Shown: positions 25,423 to 35,263, counted from the first letter of the stretch. The stretch: 64,000 nucleotides of DNA from JALYTZ01 sp036559125 (GCA_036559125.1 DATBTT010000079.1:11367-75366), one strand, 5' to 3'. Numbers and translations are program-made. The notes: generated from the letters alone by a model not told the origin.

Positions 25423-26457
25423 ATGAGCGAACTAGGTATCACACTTTCCGCCCTACGCGCGCGTTTTGGCGACCAACTACGGCAAGCCGTCGATCTGGAG
25501 TCGTCGGAGGAACTGCGCGTGGCGTATCTCGGACGCAGCGGCGAGGTGACGCTATTGCGCCGCAGTATTGGGGCGCTCCCTGCGGACGAGAGACCCACCG
25601 CCGGCAAAATCATCAACGAAGCGGTCGAAGCGATGGAGGCGTCACTGCTCCAGGCCCAAAGACGCCTCGAACTTCAAGCCTTCGATTCGGAGCTCGCTCA
25701 AAGCATCGACGTCACGTTCCCGTCGATCGAGCCCGTGCGCGGATCGCTTCATCCCATACGGCGCACCACGGACGACATTTGCGCGTACTTTCGCCGGCAC
25801 GGATTCGCCGTGCTCTTAGGGCCGGAGATCGAACCCGATTACTACAATTTCGACGCGCTGAACATTCCGCCCGATCACCCGGCGCGCGAAGGATTCGACT
25901 CGTTCTTCTTGACCGACAACCTCTTGCTGCGGCCGCACACCTCGCCGATGCAGATTCGCACCATGCAAACGCACCGTCCGCCGGTGGCCGTCGTAACTGC
26001 GGGCAAGTGCTACCGGCGCGACGCCGTCGATGCGCGTCATTCGTATATGTTCCACCAATGCGAAGGATTGCTCGTCGCACAAGACGTTCATTTCGGACAT
26101 CTCAAAGGGATGCTCACCGGAATGTGCCGGGAGTTATTTGGGCCCGATCAACAGGTGCGCTTCCGACCGTCGTTCTTTCCGTTCACCGAACCAAGCGCGG
26201 AAGTCGACACGACGTGCCCGACGTGCGGCGGGAACGGCGGCTCATGCCGTATGTGCGGTGGTTCGGGATGGATCGAGCTTGGCGGTGCGGGTATGGTCCA
26301 TCCAAACGTTTTGCGCAAGATGCAGTACGATCCGGACGTTTACAGCGGATGGGCCTTCGGGTTCGGCATCGAACGCCTCGCTATCGTTCGGTACGACGTC
26401 GACGATATTCGCCGTTTCTTCGAAAACGATCCCGATTTTCTAAAGCAGCTCGCTTAA
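25423..26457 (+). CDS. pheS: Phenylalanyl-tRNA synthetase alpha subunit
   Basis: A 344-residue class II catalytic subunit. An N-terminal coiled-coil region for tRNA binding is followed by HPIRRTTDDICAYFRRHGF, the motif 2 region (RPHTSPMQIRTM; CYRRDAVDARHSYMFHQCEG) and motif 3 (GWAFGFGIERLAIVRYDVDD). A Cys-rich loop (TCPTCGGNGGSCRMCGGSGW) with four Cys in two CxxC pairs lies before motif 3, as in many anaerobe and Terrabacteria PheS proteins. It forms an alpha2beta2 enzyme with PheT, whose gene starts 22 bases downstream. Confidence 0.97.
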   Translation: MSELGITLSALRARFGDQLRQAVDLESSEELRVAYLGRSGEVTLLRRSIGALPADERPTAGKIINEAVEAMEASLLQAQRRLELQAFDSELAQSIDVTFPSIEPVRGSLHPIRRTTDDICAYFRRHGFAVLLGPEIEPDYYNFDALNIPPDHPAREGFDSFFLTDNLLLRPHTSPMQIRTMQTHRPPVAVVTAGKCYRRDAVDARHSYMFHQCEGLLVAQDVHFGHLKGMLTGMCRELFGPDQQVRFRPSFFPFTEPSAEVDTTCPTCGGNGGSCRMCGGSGWIELGGAGMVHPNVLRKMQYDPDVYSGWAFGFGIERLAIVRYDVDDIRRFFENDPDFLKQLA

Positions 26458-26479
26458 GAGAAAAAGAACACGACAGAAC

Positions 26480-28843
26480 ATGCGCGTACCTTTAGGTTGG
26501 TTGCGGGACTACGTCGAATTGCCCGCGGATCCACAGAACGTCGCCGACCGGCTCGCTCAGTTGGGTTTCCCCGTCGATGCGATCGAACTGCGCCCGGAAA
26601 TCACGGGCGTGATCGTCGGACGGATCGTCGCGCTCGAGCGACATCCCAATGCCGACCGGTTGCACGTCGGAACGATTGATGTCGGGAATGGGCCACACCT
26701 TACGATCGCCACGGCCGCGACGAACGTTGCCGCGGGGCAGATCATTCCGGTCGCTACGATTGGAGCCCAGCTCCCACATCTAAAAATCGAGCGGCGTACG
26801 ATGCGCGGTCTCGAATCCGAAGGCATGATGTGCTCGGCGGATGAACTCGCGTTGCCGCCGGAGTGGTTTGAGGACGGCATCATGCAACTCGACGAAAGCG
26901 CGCCGCTTGGCGCCGACGTCGTCGACTTGTATCGTTTGGGCGATGCGGTGTTCGACGTGGATATCACGAGCAATCGCGTCGACGCGATGTCGATGATCGG
27001 CCTCGCGCGCGAACTCGCCGCTACGCGTGGCGTCGAACTTCGCCTACCGGGATTCGCTAACCCGGGCACGATCGACGCGGGTGCGGAAACCCCGCGCGTC
27101 ACGATCGAGTCCCCGGACTGCATCCGCTTCGTGGCGCAACGCTTCACCGGCATCCGCGTCGCACCGGCGCCCGCGTGGATGCGAATTCGTCTCGCGCTTG
27201 CGGGCCAGCGCCCGATCAACAACGTCGTGGACGTTTCCAATTACGTCATGCTCGAAGTAGGACAACCGCTGCATTTTTACGACGATGCAAAGATCGCGCA
27301 CCACCATTTGATCGCACGCGACGCGAAGCCGTCGGAACATCTCGTAACCCTCGACGACGTCGACTACGAACTTTCGCCGCAGGCGCTGGTCATCGCGAGC
27401 GAAACCGGGGCGCAAGGTCTGGCCGGCCTTAAGGGCGGCAAAGCGAGCGAAGTCACCCACGCCACGACGGCGATCCTGCTCGAGAGCGCCACGTTCAATG
27501 GTCCTCGGATTCGCCGCACGAGCTCCGCCCTCGGTACGCGCACAGAAGCCTCGACGCGCCACGAAAAGGGGCTGGCGCCGATCCTCACCGACTACGGAGC
27601 CGCCCGGGCCGCGCAGCTGCTCGTGCAGTTCGGGGCGACCGGGTACGCCCCGCGCGCATTTGGTGCCGGCGTGGCGCCTGCGGATCCCATCGCCTTCAAC
27701 GTGCGGGACGTAAAACGGCTGCTCGGATTCGATCTTTCGCTCGAGGAAATTCGAGAATACTTAGATGCGCTCGGCTTCCAGGTCGAACCCGGTCCCGCCG
27801 AAGCGTTGCGCGTTACGCCACCGCCGTGGCGGCGCGACGTGAGCATTCCCGCCGACATCGTGGAAGAGGTCGCGCGCATGGCGGGGTACGACCGCCTCGA
27901 AGCGGAGATCCCGACCATCGTCGACCATGGAATCGGAAGCCGCGACTACGATCTGGAATATGCGCTCGCACGCACGCTAAGCGCGCTCGGTTATCGCGAG
28001 ATCGTTTCCTATGCGATGCACGGCGCCGATGTGTTCGAAAAGCTCGCGCGCGCAGGCATCGAGCCAAGTTCGCAGCCCGTGGAAGTGCGCAATCCGCTGT
28101 CCGAGGATCAGCGCTACTTACGGTACGCTCTTGGGCCCGGTTTGCTGACCTACTTCGCGCGCGTCGACGCCCCGGTGCGGGTCTTCGAGATCGGCCACGT
28201 CTTTTATCGCGAAGAAACCGCACCAGCCGAAGCGCCTACGCTCGCGTTCGGATTTACCGTCGCGGCGGTCGACGAGTCCGAGTGGCGCGACTCGCATTTT
28301 TTGCGTCTCAAGGGCGACTGCGAAGCGCTCATTCGCGAACTAACCGGGCGAACCGATGTCGAGGTCACGCGCGACGTTCGCAACGGCCTGCATCCCGGTA
28401 AAACGGCGGTGCTCATGCTCGATGGCCGCGAGGTGGCGAATGTAGGCCGCATCGATCCGCGCGCGGCCAAAGCCTTCGACGTGCGATTACCGATGTACGT
28501 TTGCAGCATATACCTCGAAAACATTCCCGATTACCGCCTTCCGCGCTACATGCCGCCTTCAAAGTATCCGTCGACGTATCGGGACTTGGCCCTGGTGTGC
28601 GCGCCCGACGTTACCGCGGAGAGCGTTTCGCGAGCGATCGCGCGCGCGATCGGATCGTTGTGCACCGGCGTGCGCGCCTTTGACGAGTACCGCGGCAAGA
28701 ACGTCGCGCCGGACAAGAAGAGCCTCGCCGTTCGAGTTCATCTGCAGCGCAACGACGCGACGATCACCGACGAAGAGGCCGACGCCGCTATTGCCGAGGC
28801 GCTCGGCGCGCTCTCGGATCTTGGGATCGCCATTCGCGAATGA
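26480..28843 (+). CDS. pheT: Phenylalanyl-tRNA synthetase beta subunit
   Basis: A 787-residue beta subunit with the full architecture. The N-terminal start MRVPLGWLRDYVELP precedes an EMAP/tRNA-binding OB fold (ITGVIVGRIVALERHPNADR), the B3/4 editing domain, B5 domains, the catalytic-like core (NPLSEDQRYLRYALGPGLL) and the C-terminal anticodon-binding FDX-ACB domain (YPSTYRDLALVCAPDVTAES). The cvpA start overlaps its stop by four bases. Confidence 0.97.
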   Translation: MRVPLGWLRDYVELPADPQNVADRLAQLGFPVDAIELRPEITGVIVGRIVALERHPNADRLHVGTIDVGNGPHLTIATAATNVAAGQIIPVATIGAQLPHLKIERRTMRGLESEGMMCSADELALPPEWFEDGIMQLDESAPLGADVVDLYRLGDAVFDVDITSNRVDAMSMIGLARELAATRGVELRLPGFANPGTIDAGAETPRVTIESPDCIRFVAQRFTGIRVAPAPAWMRIRLALAGQRPINNVVDVSNYVMLEVGQPLHFYDDAKIAHHHLIARDAKPSEHLVTLDDVDYELSPQALVIASETGAQGLAGLKGGKASEVTHATTAILLESATFNGPRIRRTSSALGTRTEASTRHEKGLAPILTDYGAARAAQLLVQFGATGYAPRAFGAGVAPADPIAFNVRDVKRLLGFDLSLEEIREYLDALGFQVEPGPAEALRVTPPPWRRDVSIPADIVEEVARMAGYDRLEAEIPTIVDHGIGSRDYDLEYALARTLSALGYREIVSYAMHGADVFEKLARAGIEPSSQPVEVRNPLSEDQRYLRYALGPGLLTYFARVDAPVRVFEIGHVFYREETAPAEAPTLAFGFTVAAVDESEWRDSHFLRLKGDCEALIRELTGRTDVEVTRDVRNGLHPGKTAVLMLDGREVANVGRIDPRAAKAFDVRLPMYVCSIYLENIPDYRLPRYMPPSKYPSTYRDLALVCAPDVTAESVSRAIARAIGSLCTGVRAFDEYRGKNVAPDKKSLAVRVHLQRNDATITDEEADAAIAEALGALSDLGIAIRE

Positions 28844-29376
28844 GCCTGGTATGGCCGGACATCCTGATAGCGGCGATAGTACTTATCGCCGCGCTCAAAG
28901 GGTACAAACGCGGATTCGTGTCCGAGCTTTCGGGTGCCATCGCGCTCGTTTTGGCACTGATCGCGCCGTGGTACTACAACGGCGCCTTCGATCCGATGTT
29001 GGAAAAGGCCGTACATTTGGGTGCCGGATCGGCGCACGTCATCGGCATGTTCTTGACGGGCGTCGCCACGTACGCGGCGGTACTGCTTCTCGCGTGGGCG
29101 CTCAATACCGTCGCGAAGCTGCCCATTTTGGGGTTTGGTAATGCGCTGTTCGGCGCGCTCGTCGGGTTCGCGAAGGGTGCAATCTTGGTATGGTTGATCC
29201 TGTACGTCGTGCTCTTTTTTCCGTTATCGCGCGATATTCGCGCGGACCTGCACCGGTCGACGCTCGCGACGTGGATCACCCAACCAAACGCGCGCATCGA
29301 CCATGCTATAAACGGCGCGCTGCCATGGTTCGCGCGTCCGTTTATTCGCCCATATTTTTCCCGCCACCGTGTCTAG
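28840..29376 (+). CDS. CvpA-family membrane protein
   Basis: A 178-residue protein with four hydrophobic segments. It opens with LIAAIVLIAALKGYKRGFVS, the classical CvpA N-terminus with its short charged loop. ALFGALVGFAKGAILVWLIL is the third/fourth-span signature. Family members are needed for colicin V production in E. coli and act in envelope stress in others. The start overlaps pheT (ATGA). Its 3' end overlaps the convergent aminotransferase gene by 35 bases. Confidence 0.88.
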   Translation: MSLVWPDILIAAIVLIAALKGYKRGFVSELSGAIALVLALIAPWYYNGAFDPMLEKAVHLGAGSAHVIGMFLTGVATYAAVLLLAWALNTVAKLPILGFGNALFGALVGFAKGAILVWLILYVVLFFPLSRDIRADLHRSTLATWITQPNARIDHAINGALPWFARPFIRPYFSRHRV

Positions 29377-30544
29377 TTAAGACGCTGACGCCGGGCTGAA
29401 GGTCGAGAAAGACGCGCAGGGCGGCCTGCACGCCGGAACCGATGCGCACCGGAATGTCGTGTTCGAGCAACGCGATTTCGAGTGCGCCGAGCGCGCCGAG
29501 CACGTCGGTCTGCGAAACATCGCCCATCGTGCCCATCCGCACGATCTTCCCTTTGAGCTCGAGCTGGCCTCCGGAGAGCACGACGCCGCGTTCTTCGCGC
29601 AACTTTCGCAGAAGCGTGGCCGCCTCGACGCCCGCCGGGACGTTGCCCGCGACTACCGTGACCGAATGCGCGTCGGGTTGCGAAAAGATTTCCATGCCGA
29701 GGGCGGTAAATGCGCCCCGAATCGCGCGAGCATAGCAATCGTGGCGGCGCCACACCGCTTCGGCGCCTTCCTGCGCGTACCGCTCGAGTGCCGCATCGAG
29801 CGCGAAGAATGCCGAAACGGGCGGCGTCCACGGAGTCTGGCCTTGTCGCGCGAATTCGCGTGCCTTGAGCAAATCGAAATAGAAGCGCGGCGTCTTGGCG
29901 GTCTCCATTCTTTTCCACCCGCGTTCGCTTGCCGCGATCATCGAGACTCCCGGTGGTGCGGCAAAGACCTTCTGCGAAGCGGCAACGACCACGTCGAATC
30001 CCCACTCGTCCATTTCGAATCGTGTCGCACCCAGACCGCTCACCGAATCGACGATCGTTATCGCACCGTGTGCGCGCGTTACCCGCGCGAGCGCCGCCAT
30101 GTCGTTTTGCACGCCGGTCGAGGTCTCGTTATGCGTGAGCAGAATGCCGGAGATCGCCTTGCCCGCGTCGGCTCGCAAGCGTTCTTCAAGCGCCGCCGGA
30201 TCGAGCGCGTGGCCGAGTTCGGTTTCCAGAACCTCAACCTTACAGCCGTACGTCCGTGCGATCGCGATCAAGCGGCGTCCGAAGACGCCTACGGGACACG
30301 CGAGCAGCGTATCGCCGGCGCCGAACGTGCTGGCGACGGCCGCTTCCAATCCACCCGTCCCCGACGAACCGAGAAAAACGATATCGCCCGCAGTGCCGAA
30401 GATCGGTCGCATGCGAGCCGTCAGATTCTCGAGCAGCGATGCAAACTGCGGTCCGCGGTGATCGATCATCGGTTTGCCCATTGCGGCTAAGACGGGATCG
30501 GCGACCGTAACGGGACCCGGAATGAACAATAAATTCTTCTTCAT
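29342..30544 (-). CDS. Class V aminotransferase (alanine-glyoxylate/serine-pyruvate type)
   Basis: A 400-residue PLP enzyme of the AGXT/serine-glyoxylate branch. It opens with FIPGPVTVADPVLAAMGKPM and HRGPQFASLLEN, then THNETSTGV and IVDSVSGLGATRFEMDEW. The PLP Lys is in VAASQKVFAAPPGVSMI and a late Arg in RMGTMGDVSQTDV. With isocitrate lyase producing glyoxylate in the same window, transamination of glyoxylate to glycine is a plausible role, but the exact substrate pair is inference. The C-terminus (TRHGGGKNMGE) lies in the 35-base convergent overlap with cvpA. Confidence 0.88.
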   Translation of the reverse strand: MKKNLLFIPGPVTVADPVLAAMGKPMIDHRGPQFASLLENLTARMRPIFGTAGDIVFLGSSGTGGLEAAVASTFGAGDTLLACPVGVFGRRLIAIARTYGCKVEVLETELGHALDPAALEERLRADAGKAISGILLTHNETSTGVQNDMAALARVTRAHGAITIVDSVSGLGATRFEMDEWGFDVVVAASQKVFAAPPGVSMIAASERGWKRMETAKTPRFYFDLLKAREFARQGQTPWTPPVSAFFALDAALERYAQEGAEAVWRRHDCYARAIRGAFTALGMEIFSQPDAHSVTVVAGNVPAGVEAATLLRKLREERGVVLSGGQLELKGKIVRMGTMGDVSQTDVLGALGALEIALLEHDIPVRIGSGVQAALRVFLDLQPGVSVLTRHGGGKNMGE

Positions 30545-30630
30545 GGCCGGGCATACTTATACAGGTTAGCGGATGACCCATGCGCCGGCGGAACTTCGCG
30601 TACGAACCCATCGTTACCAACGCGAGTGCT

Positions 30631-30721
30631 CGTCCCGGTGACTCCTCGTTCTTATCAAGCCCCTCGGGACGGGCATTCTCGAAACCGCTGTGCGTGCGCC
30701 GTCCCGATAAAGGGGCGCCCG
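30631..30721 (+). promoter_or_regulatory. Possible structured leader upstream of the aldo/keto reductase gene
   Basis: CGTCCCG (30631-30637) can pair with CGGGACG (30665-30671), while the same CGGGACGG with preceding CCCCT can instead pair with CCGTCCCG (30699-30706) plus AGGGG (30711-30715) across an ATAA bulge. Two mutually exclusive stems of this kind could form a switch. No known riboswitch core is recognised, and the 199-base gap shows nothing else. Confidence 0.3.
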
Positions 30722-30743
30722 GCGCGGGTATACGGCTTCTCTG

Positions 30744-31715
30744 ATGGAATCGTCAATGAAGCAACGCGTCCTCGGTTCGTCCGGCATCGCCGTCGGAGAA
30801 ATCGGGTACGGCGCGATGGGGCTCACCTGGGCGTACGGCACTGCCGCCGGCGAACGCGACGCGATCGCATTAATACATCGCGCGATCGACCTCGGCGTGA
30901 CGCTTTTCGACACGTCCGATATGTACGGACCGTTTACCAACGAGGAACTGCTCGGCAAGGCGCTTCGCGGGAAACGCGATCGCGTTACGGTCGCGACCAA
31001 ATGTGGAATCGTCCCCAAGAAAAGCGACGACCCGGCTCCGCAAAGGCGCGACGGCAGCCCGGCTTACATCAAGCGGGCATGCGATGCATCGTTGAAACGA
31101 TTGGGCGTCGATAGGATCGATCTCTATCAATTGCACCGCGTCGATCCGAACGTACCCGTCGAGGAAAGCGTCGGCGCAATGTCCGAACTCGTTGCTCAGG
31201 GCAAGGTTCGTGCTCTCGGGCTCTCCGAGGTTGACGTTGCCACCATCGAGCGCGCGAACGCAATTCATCCCATTGCGACGCTTCAATCCGAACTCTCCCT
31301 TTGGACGCGAGACGTGTTGCCCGAGGTGTTGCCGTGGTGTGCCGCGCACGACGTCGCGCTGCTGGCATACTCGCCGCTTGGCCGGGGGTTTCTTACCGGT
31401 CGACTGCGGGCAGAGGAGATCGCGCCGGGAGATTTCCGCGCCACCTTGCCACGCTTCGACCCCGGAAACTTCGAAGCCAACGAGAGCATCGTCAACGAGG
31501 TCGGCGCGGTGGCCCAGCGCCACGGGGCAGCTAACGGCCAGATTGCGCTCGCATGGGTGCTCGCGCAGGGTCGCGACGTCATTCCCATTCCGGGCACCAA
31601 GCGCATGGCGTATCTGGAAGAGAACTCCGGCGCCGGGCGCGTCACGCTGGACGCGCAAGATCTTGCCGCGCTCGATGCGATTCCCGCCGCCTTGGGTGCG
31701 CGCTATCGAACCTAG
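30744..31715 (+). CDS. Aldo/keto reductase
   Basis: A 323-residue NADPH-dependent reductase of the (beta/alpha)8 aldo/keto reductase family, closest in pattern to the YajO/AKR13 branch. The catalytic tetrad is visible as Asp in TLFDTSDMYG, Tyr in DMYGPFTNEELLGKAL, Lys in VATKCGI and His in YQLHRVD. The cofactor loop PIPGTKRMAYLEEN is near the C-terminus. The start could be ATG 30744 or 30756. The substrate is unknown. Confidence 0.9.
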   Translation: MESSMKQRVLGSSGIAVGEIGYGAMGLTWAYGTAAGERDAIALIHRAIDLGVTLFDTSDMYGPFTNEELLGKALRGKRDRVTVATKCGIVPKKSDDPAPQRRDGSPAYIKRACDASLKRLGVDRIDLYQLHRVDPNVPVEESVGAMSELVAQGKVRALGLSEVDVATIERANAIHPIATLQSELSLWTRDVLPEVLPWCAAHDVALLAYSPLGRGFLTGRLRAEEIAPGDFRATLPRFDPGNFEANESIVNEVGAVAQRHGAANGQIALAWVLAQGRDVIPIPGTKRMAYLEENSGAGRVTLDAQDLAALDAIPAALGARYRT

Positions 31716-31770
31716 CAGACCCTAGCAGCCTGCGAGGCGCAGTACGTTCGCGCCTCGAATTTCCAACGCT

Positions 31771-32334
31771 ATGATCATTGCCGATAGGATGGCACTTCAT
31801 ACGCTCGTCGATGGCCTTCGGGGACTCGACCTTGCCGCGTGCCCCGACGATGCCGTCGGCGCGCTGTTAGGCGTCGCGATTAGAAAGAAGCCGGCGATAC
31901 GGGTTGCGACGACGACGGAGCAACCGCGCGCGTACACGCGAACGCTACTCTTTCGCGACGACGCATTTGAATTGCTCGCGCTGTACTGGCCCGACGGAGC
32001 ATCGACCGGTATTCACGACCATGGAACGCGGCGCTGCTGGTTCGGTCTCGCGACCGGCCGCATGCGGGTCGACAACTTCCGGCGTACCGACGACGGTACC
32101 GTTGCGGGGCGTGCGACGCTCGCTCCGCAGCCGGATTCGCATTTGGCCCCCGGCGATCTCGACGTGCGTTCGAACGATCTCGACCTACATAGGTGCGTCG
32201 CGCTGGAACCCGCTACGATGACGATTCACGTCTACGCGCGACCACTCGAGCGGTTCCACCTCTTCGACGAAACGACGGAAACGTACGACGAGTGCGCGCC
32301 GACATACGACGCGCAGGCGATCGTTCCGAGCTAA
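31771..32334 (+). CDS. Cysteine dioxygenase-like cupin
   Basis: A 187-residue mononuclear-iron cupin of the cysteine dioxygenase type. Metal ligands are visible as GIHDHGTRRCWFGLATG (HxH) and a later His in TMTIHVYARPLERFHLFD, the CDO C-terminal pattern. It may oxidise cysteine or a related thiol to a sulfinate; the substrate is inferred. It stands alone between the aldo/keto reductase gene and convergent lon, which ends two bases away. Confidence 0.78.
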   Translation: MIIADRMALHTLVDGLRGLDLAACPDDAVGALLGVAIRKKPAIRVATTTEQPRAYTRTLLFRDDAFELLALYWPDGASTGIHDHGTRRCWFGLATGRMRVDNFRRTDDGTVAGRATLAPQPDSHLAPGDLDVRSNDLDLHRCVALEPATMTIHVYARPLERFHLFDETTETYDECAPTYDAQAIVPS

Positions 32335-32336
32335 GG

Positions 32337-34811
32337 CTAGCGCTTGCGCGTGGTCGCGACGCCGTTGCGGCGCTTGCGGTCCACGCGAACGCGCTTGAGC
32401 GAGCTGCGCCGCATCGGGACGACGTTGTTGGTGCGACCTTCGGCGTTACCAAGTTCCACCGGCGTTATGATGCGCTTGCCAAGAGCGTGGCGAAAAACCT
32501 CGGAAAGCTCTTCCACCGGCACGAACGACATCGTGTCTCGAACTTCTTTCGGGATGTCGTCGAGGTCCATCTCGTTGCGATTCGGCAAGAGAATCTTTTT
32601 GATGCCCGCGCGTTTTGCTCCGAGCACCTTTTCTTTCAGACCACCGATCGGCAAGACTTGCCCCGTAAGGGTGATCTCCCCGGTCATCGCAAGATCGGGA
32701 TCTACTTTGATTCCGGTCAGCATCGAAGCGATCGACGTCGCGAGCGAAATACCAGCCGACGGCCCATCCTTCGGCGTCGCGCCCGCCGGTATGTGAATGT
32801 GCAGATCGTGCTTGCTAAAATAATCGTCGGCGAGACCGAGCTCGCTCGAGCGGGAGCGCAAGAAGGATACGGCGGCCTGCGCGCTCTCCTTCATCACGTC
32901 GCCTAGCTGTCCGGTTAAGACCAATTTACCGGTCCCCGGCATCGATTGCGTCTCGATGAAGAGAATGTCGCCGCCGACCGGCGTGTACGCCATTCCCGTC
33001 GCGACGCCGACGGACGCCACGCGTTTCTTGACTTCATTGTAGAAGCGCGGCCTGCTCAGATATTCCACCAGGCTCTCGGGTTTGATCCGCGCTTTAAAGC
33101 GCGGAAACTCGGCGATCTTGCGTGCCACCTTACGGAACACCGTACCGATCTCGCGTTCGAGATTGCGCACCCCCGCTTCGCGGGTGTAGTCGGTAATGAT
33201 CGCCTTGAGCGTCGGATCGCTAATCTGCACTTGCGAGTCTTTGAGCCCGTTTGCCGCACGCTGCTTTTTGATCAGATAGCGCTTGGCGATCTGCACTTTT
33301 TCTAGCTCCGTGTAACCGGCAAGCTGAATGATCTCCATGCGATCGCGCAGCGGAGGGCTGATCGTGTCCAAGCTGTTAGCCGTACAAACGAATAGCACTT
33401 GCGAAAGATCGAAAGGCAGATCGAGATAGTGATCGCGGAAACTGTTGTTCTGCTCCGGGTCGAGCACTTCGAGGAGCGCGGATTGCGGGTCGCCCCGATA
33501 GTCCGATCCGACTTTGTCGATCTCGTCGATCATCACCACGGGATTGCGCGTTCCGGCGTCGCGAATCGCGCGAACGATCGTTCCGGGCATCGAGCCGATG
33601 TAGGTCCGGCGATGGCCGCGAATCTCTGCCTCGTCGCGCACGCCTCCAACGGAAAGGCGCACGAATTTCCGTCCCATCGCGCGCGCGATCGACTGCCCGA
33701 GCGACGTTTTTCCAACGCCCGGCGGGCCGACGAAACACAGGATCGGACCGGTCAGGCGGTTCTTGAGTTTGCCGACGGCCAAGTACTCGATGATTCGATC
33801 TTTGATCTTCTCGAGATCGTAGTGATCTTCGTCGAGAATCGTACGCGCCTTGACGATGTCGATGTGATCGGTCGTTTCCTTGCTCCAAGGCAACTGCACG
33901 AGCCAATCCAAGTACGTGCGGATGACGCTGTACTCGGGGCTTGCCTGCGGAACTTTGGAGAGCCGCTCCAATTCCCGATCGGCCGCTTTCTTCGCGTCTT
34001 CGGGCATTTGCGCTTCGTCGATTTTCTGGCGCAGCTCGTTGGTCTCGGCCTGTTGAGGGTCGACTTCGCCAAGTTCTTCTTGAATTGCTCGCAGCTGCTG
34101 GCGAAGATAGAACTCGCGTTGATTCTTCTCCATCTCGCGCTGAATGTCGGACTGAATCTTATGACCCAGTTCGACGACCTCGAGCTCCTTGGTGAGCAGC
34201 ATTGTGAGCTTGCGCATGCGTTTCTCGGTGTGACGTTCTTCCAGAATCGCTTGGCGCTCTACGGTTTCCAGACGCATGGTCGACGCGACGAAATACGTCA
34301 AGAGATTGGGGTCCGTAATGTTTTGGACTTCCATCTCCATCTCGCGCGGTGCTTGCGGCAGATAGCTCAACAGCTTCTGAAACAGCGTCGCGAGATTGCG
34401 TTGCATCGCCGTCAACTCTTCGGAGTCGCGCGTAAGATCGGGTAGTTCGGTATAGGAGGCCACCAAGTACGGCTGCTCCTGCGTGAAGCGCTCGATCTTG
34501 AAAACCGACTGTCCGGCGACGATGCAACGCAGCGTACCGTCGGGGACCTTGAGCATCTTCTGGACCGTACCGATGGTGCCGATGCGCTGAACGTCATCCG
34601 GACCCGGGTTTTCCGTATCCTTGTTCTTGAGAACCGTCAGACCGATAGGCTTGCCTTCGCGCAGCGCCTCTTCGACCAACTGAATACCGGGCTTTTTGAC
34701 GACGGCGAGTGGAATGACGGTATTGGGGAAAAGTACCGCCTCCTGCAGCGGCAAGATGCCGATCGAATTGGCGGCGACAATGGGCGAGCGTTGCTGCTGT
34801 TGCGCGGGCAT
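32337..34811 (-). CDS. lon: ATP-dependent protease Lon
   Basis: An 824-residue LonA-type protease. It has an N-terminal LON substrate domain (IGILPLQEAVLFPNTVIPL), a coiled coil, an AAA+ module with Walker A in CFVGPPGVGKTSLGQSIA and Walker B in PVVMIDEIDKVGSD, and the Ser-Lys dyad domain (ATPKDGPSAGISLATS with catalytic Ser). The C-terminal tail is very basic (SSLKRVRVDRKRRNG). It starts two bases after the hsp20 stop codon, so it is in the heat-shock operon behind the CIRCE-like operator. Confidence 0.97.
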   Translation of the reverse strand: MPAQQQQRSPIVAANSIGILPLQEAVLFPNTVIPLAVVKKPGIQLVEEALREGKPIGLTVLKNKDTENPGPDDVQRIGTIGTVQKMLKVPDGTLRCIVAGQSVFKIERFTQEQPYLVASYTELPDLTRDSEELTAMQRNLATLFQKLLSYLPQAPREMEMEVQNITDPNLLTYFVASTMRLETVERQAILEERHTEKRMRKLTMLLTKELEVVELGHKIQSDIQREMEKNQREFYLRQQLRAIQEELGEVDPQQAETNELRQKIDEAQMPEDAKKAADRELERLSKVPQASPEYSVIRTYLDWLVQLPWSKETTDHIDIVKARTILDEDHYDLEKIKDRIIEYLAVGKLKNRLTGPILCFVGPPGVGKTSLGQSIARAMGRKFVRLSVGGVRDEAEIRGHRRTYIGSMPGTIVRAIRDAGTRNPVVMIDEIDKVGSDYRGDPQSALLEVLDPEQNNSFRDHYLDLPFDLSQVLFVCTANSLDTISPPLRDRMEIIQLAGYTELEKVQIAKRYLIKKQRAANGLKDSQVQISDPTLKAIITDYTREAGVRNLEREIGTVFRKVARKIAEFPRFKARIKPESLVEYLSRPRFYNEVKKRVASVGVATGMAYTPVGGDILFIETQSMPGTGKLVLTGQLGDVMKESAQAAVSFLRSRSSELGLADDYFSKHDLHIHIPAGATPKDGPSAGISLATSIASMLTGIKVDPDLAMTGEITLTGQVLPIGGLKEKVLGAKRAGIKKILLPNRNEMDLDDIPKEVRDTMSFVPVEELSEVFRHALGKRIITPVELGNAEGRTNNVVPMRRSSLKRVRVDRKRRNGVATTRKR

Positions 34812-34813
34812 TA

Positions 34814-35245
34814 CTAAACGAGAGTCCTCTTGACGATCATGCGAATTTCGGTGCGCGTAGTGGGAATATACTCGCGATCGGCGATTGGCAATGCGATCGT
34901 CAGAATGCCATCGCCGTAGGTCGCGGTAACTTCGCCGTATTGCACGGCGACGGGCAAGTGGATCTTTTTGATAAAGTCGCCGTATTCGATTTCTTTTTGC
35001 AAGAACGATCCGCTCCGGCGATCGGCCGCGTCCACGCGACGGCCGGCAATGAAGAGGTGGCGTTCGTCCACGAATACGCGCAGGCTCTCAGAATCGGCTC
35101 CGGCGACCTCGACTCGCACCGCGAGCAATCCGCCGCATTCGTCCAGCAAGACGTCGACGTTCGGTTCGAAGCGGCCGCCTCGCCCTCGCCGGACTAGCTC
35201 GGCAAAGAGCCGCTCGATTTCCGAGCGAGGGTCGTCAAAAGCCAT
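34814..35245 (-). CDS. Hsp20/alpha-crystallin small heat-shock protein
   Basis: A 143-residue small chaperone. The alpha-crystallin domain (about residues 28-125) contains VDVLLDECGGLLAVRVEVAG, RHLFIAGRR, and the signature TYGDGILTIALPIADRE; the C-terminal tail follows. It holds unfolding proteins for refolding or for degradation by Lon, which is encoded directly downstream. The promoter region carries a CIRCE-like inverted repeat. Confidence 0.92.
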   Translation of the reverse strand: MAFDDPRSEIERLFAELVRRGRGGRFEPNVDVLLDECGGLLAVRVEVAGADSESLRVFVDERHLFIAGRRVDAADRRSGSFLQKEIEYGDFIKKIHLPVAVQYGEVTATYGDGILTIALPIADREYIPTTRTEIRMIVKRTLV

Positions 35246-35263
35246 TGCCTCGTAAAACCCACC

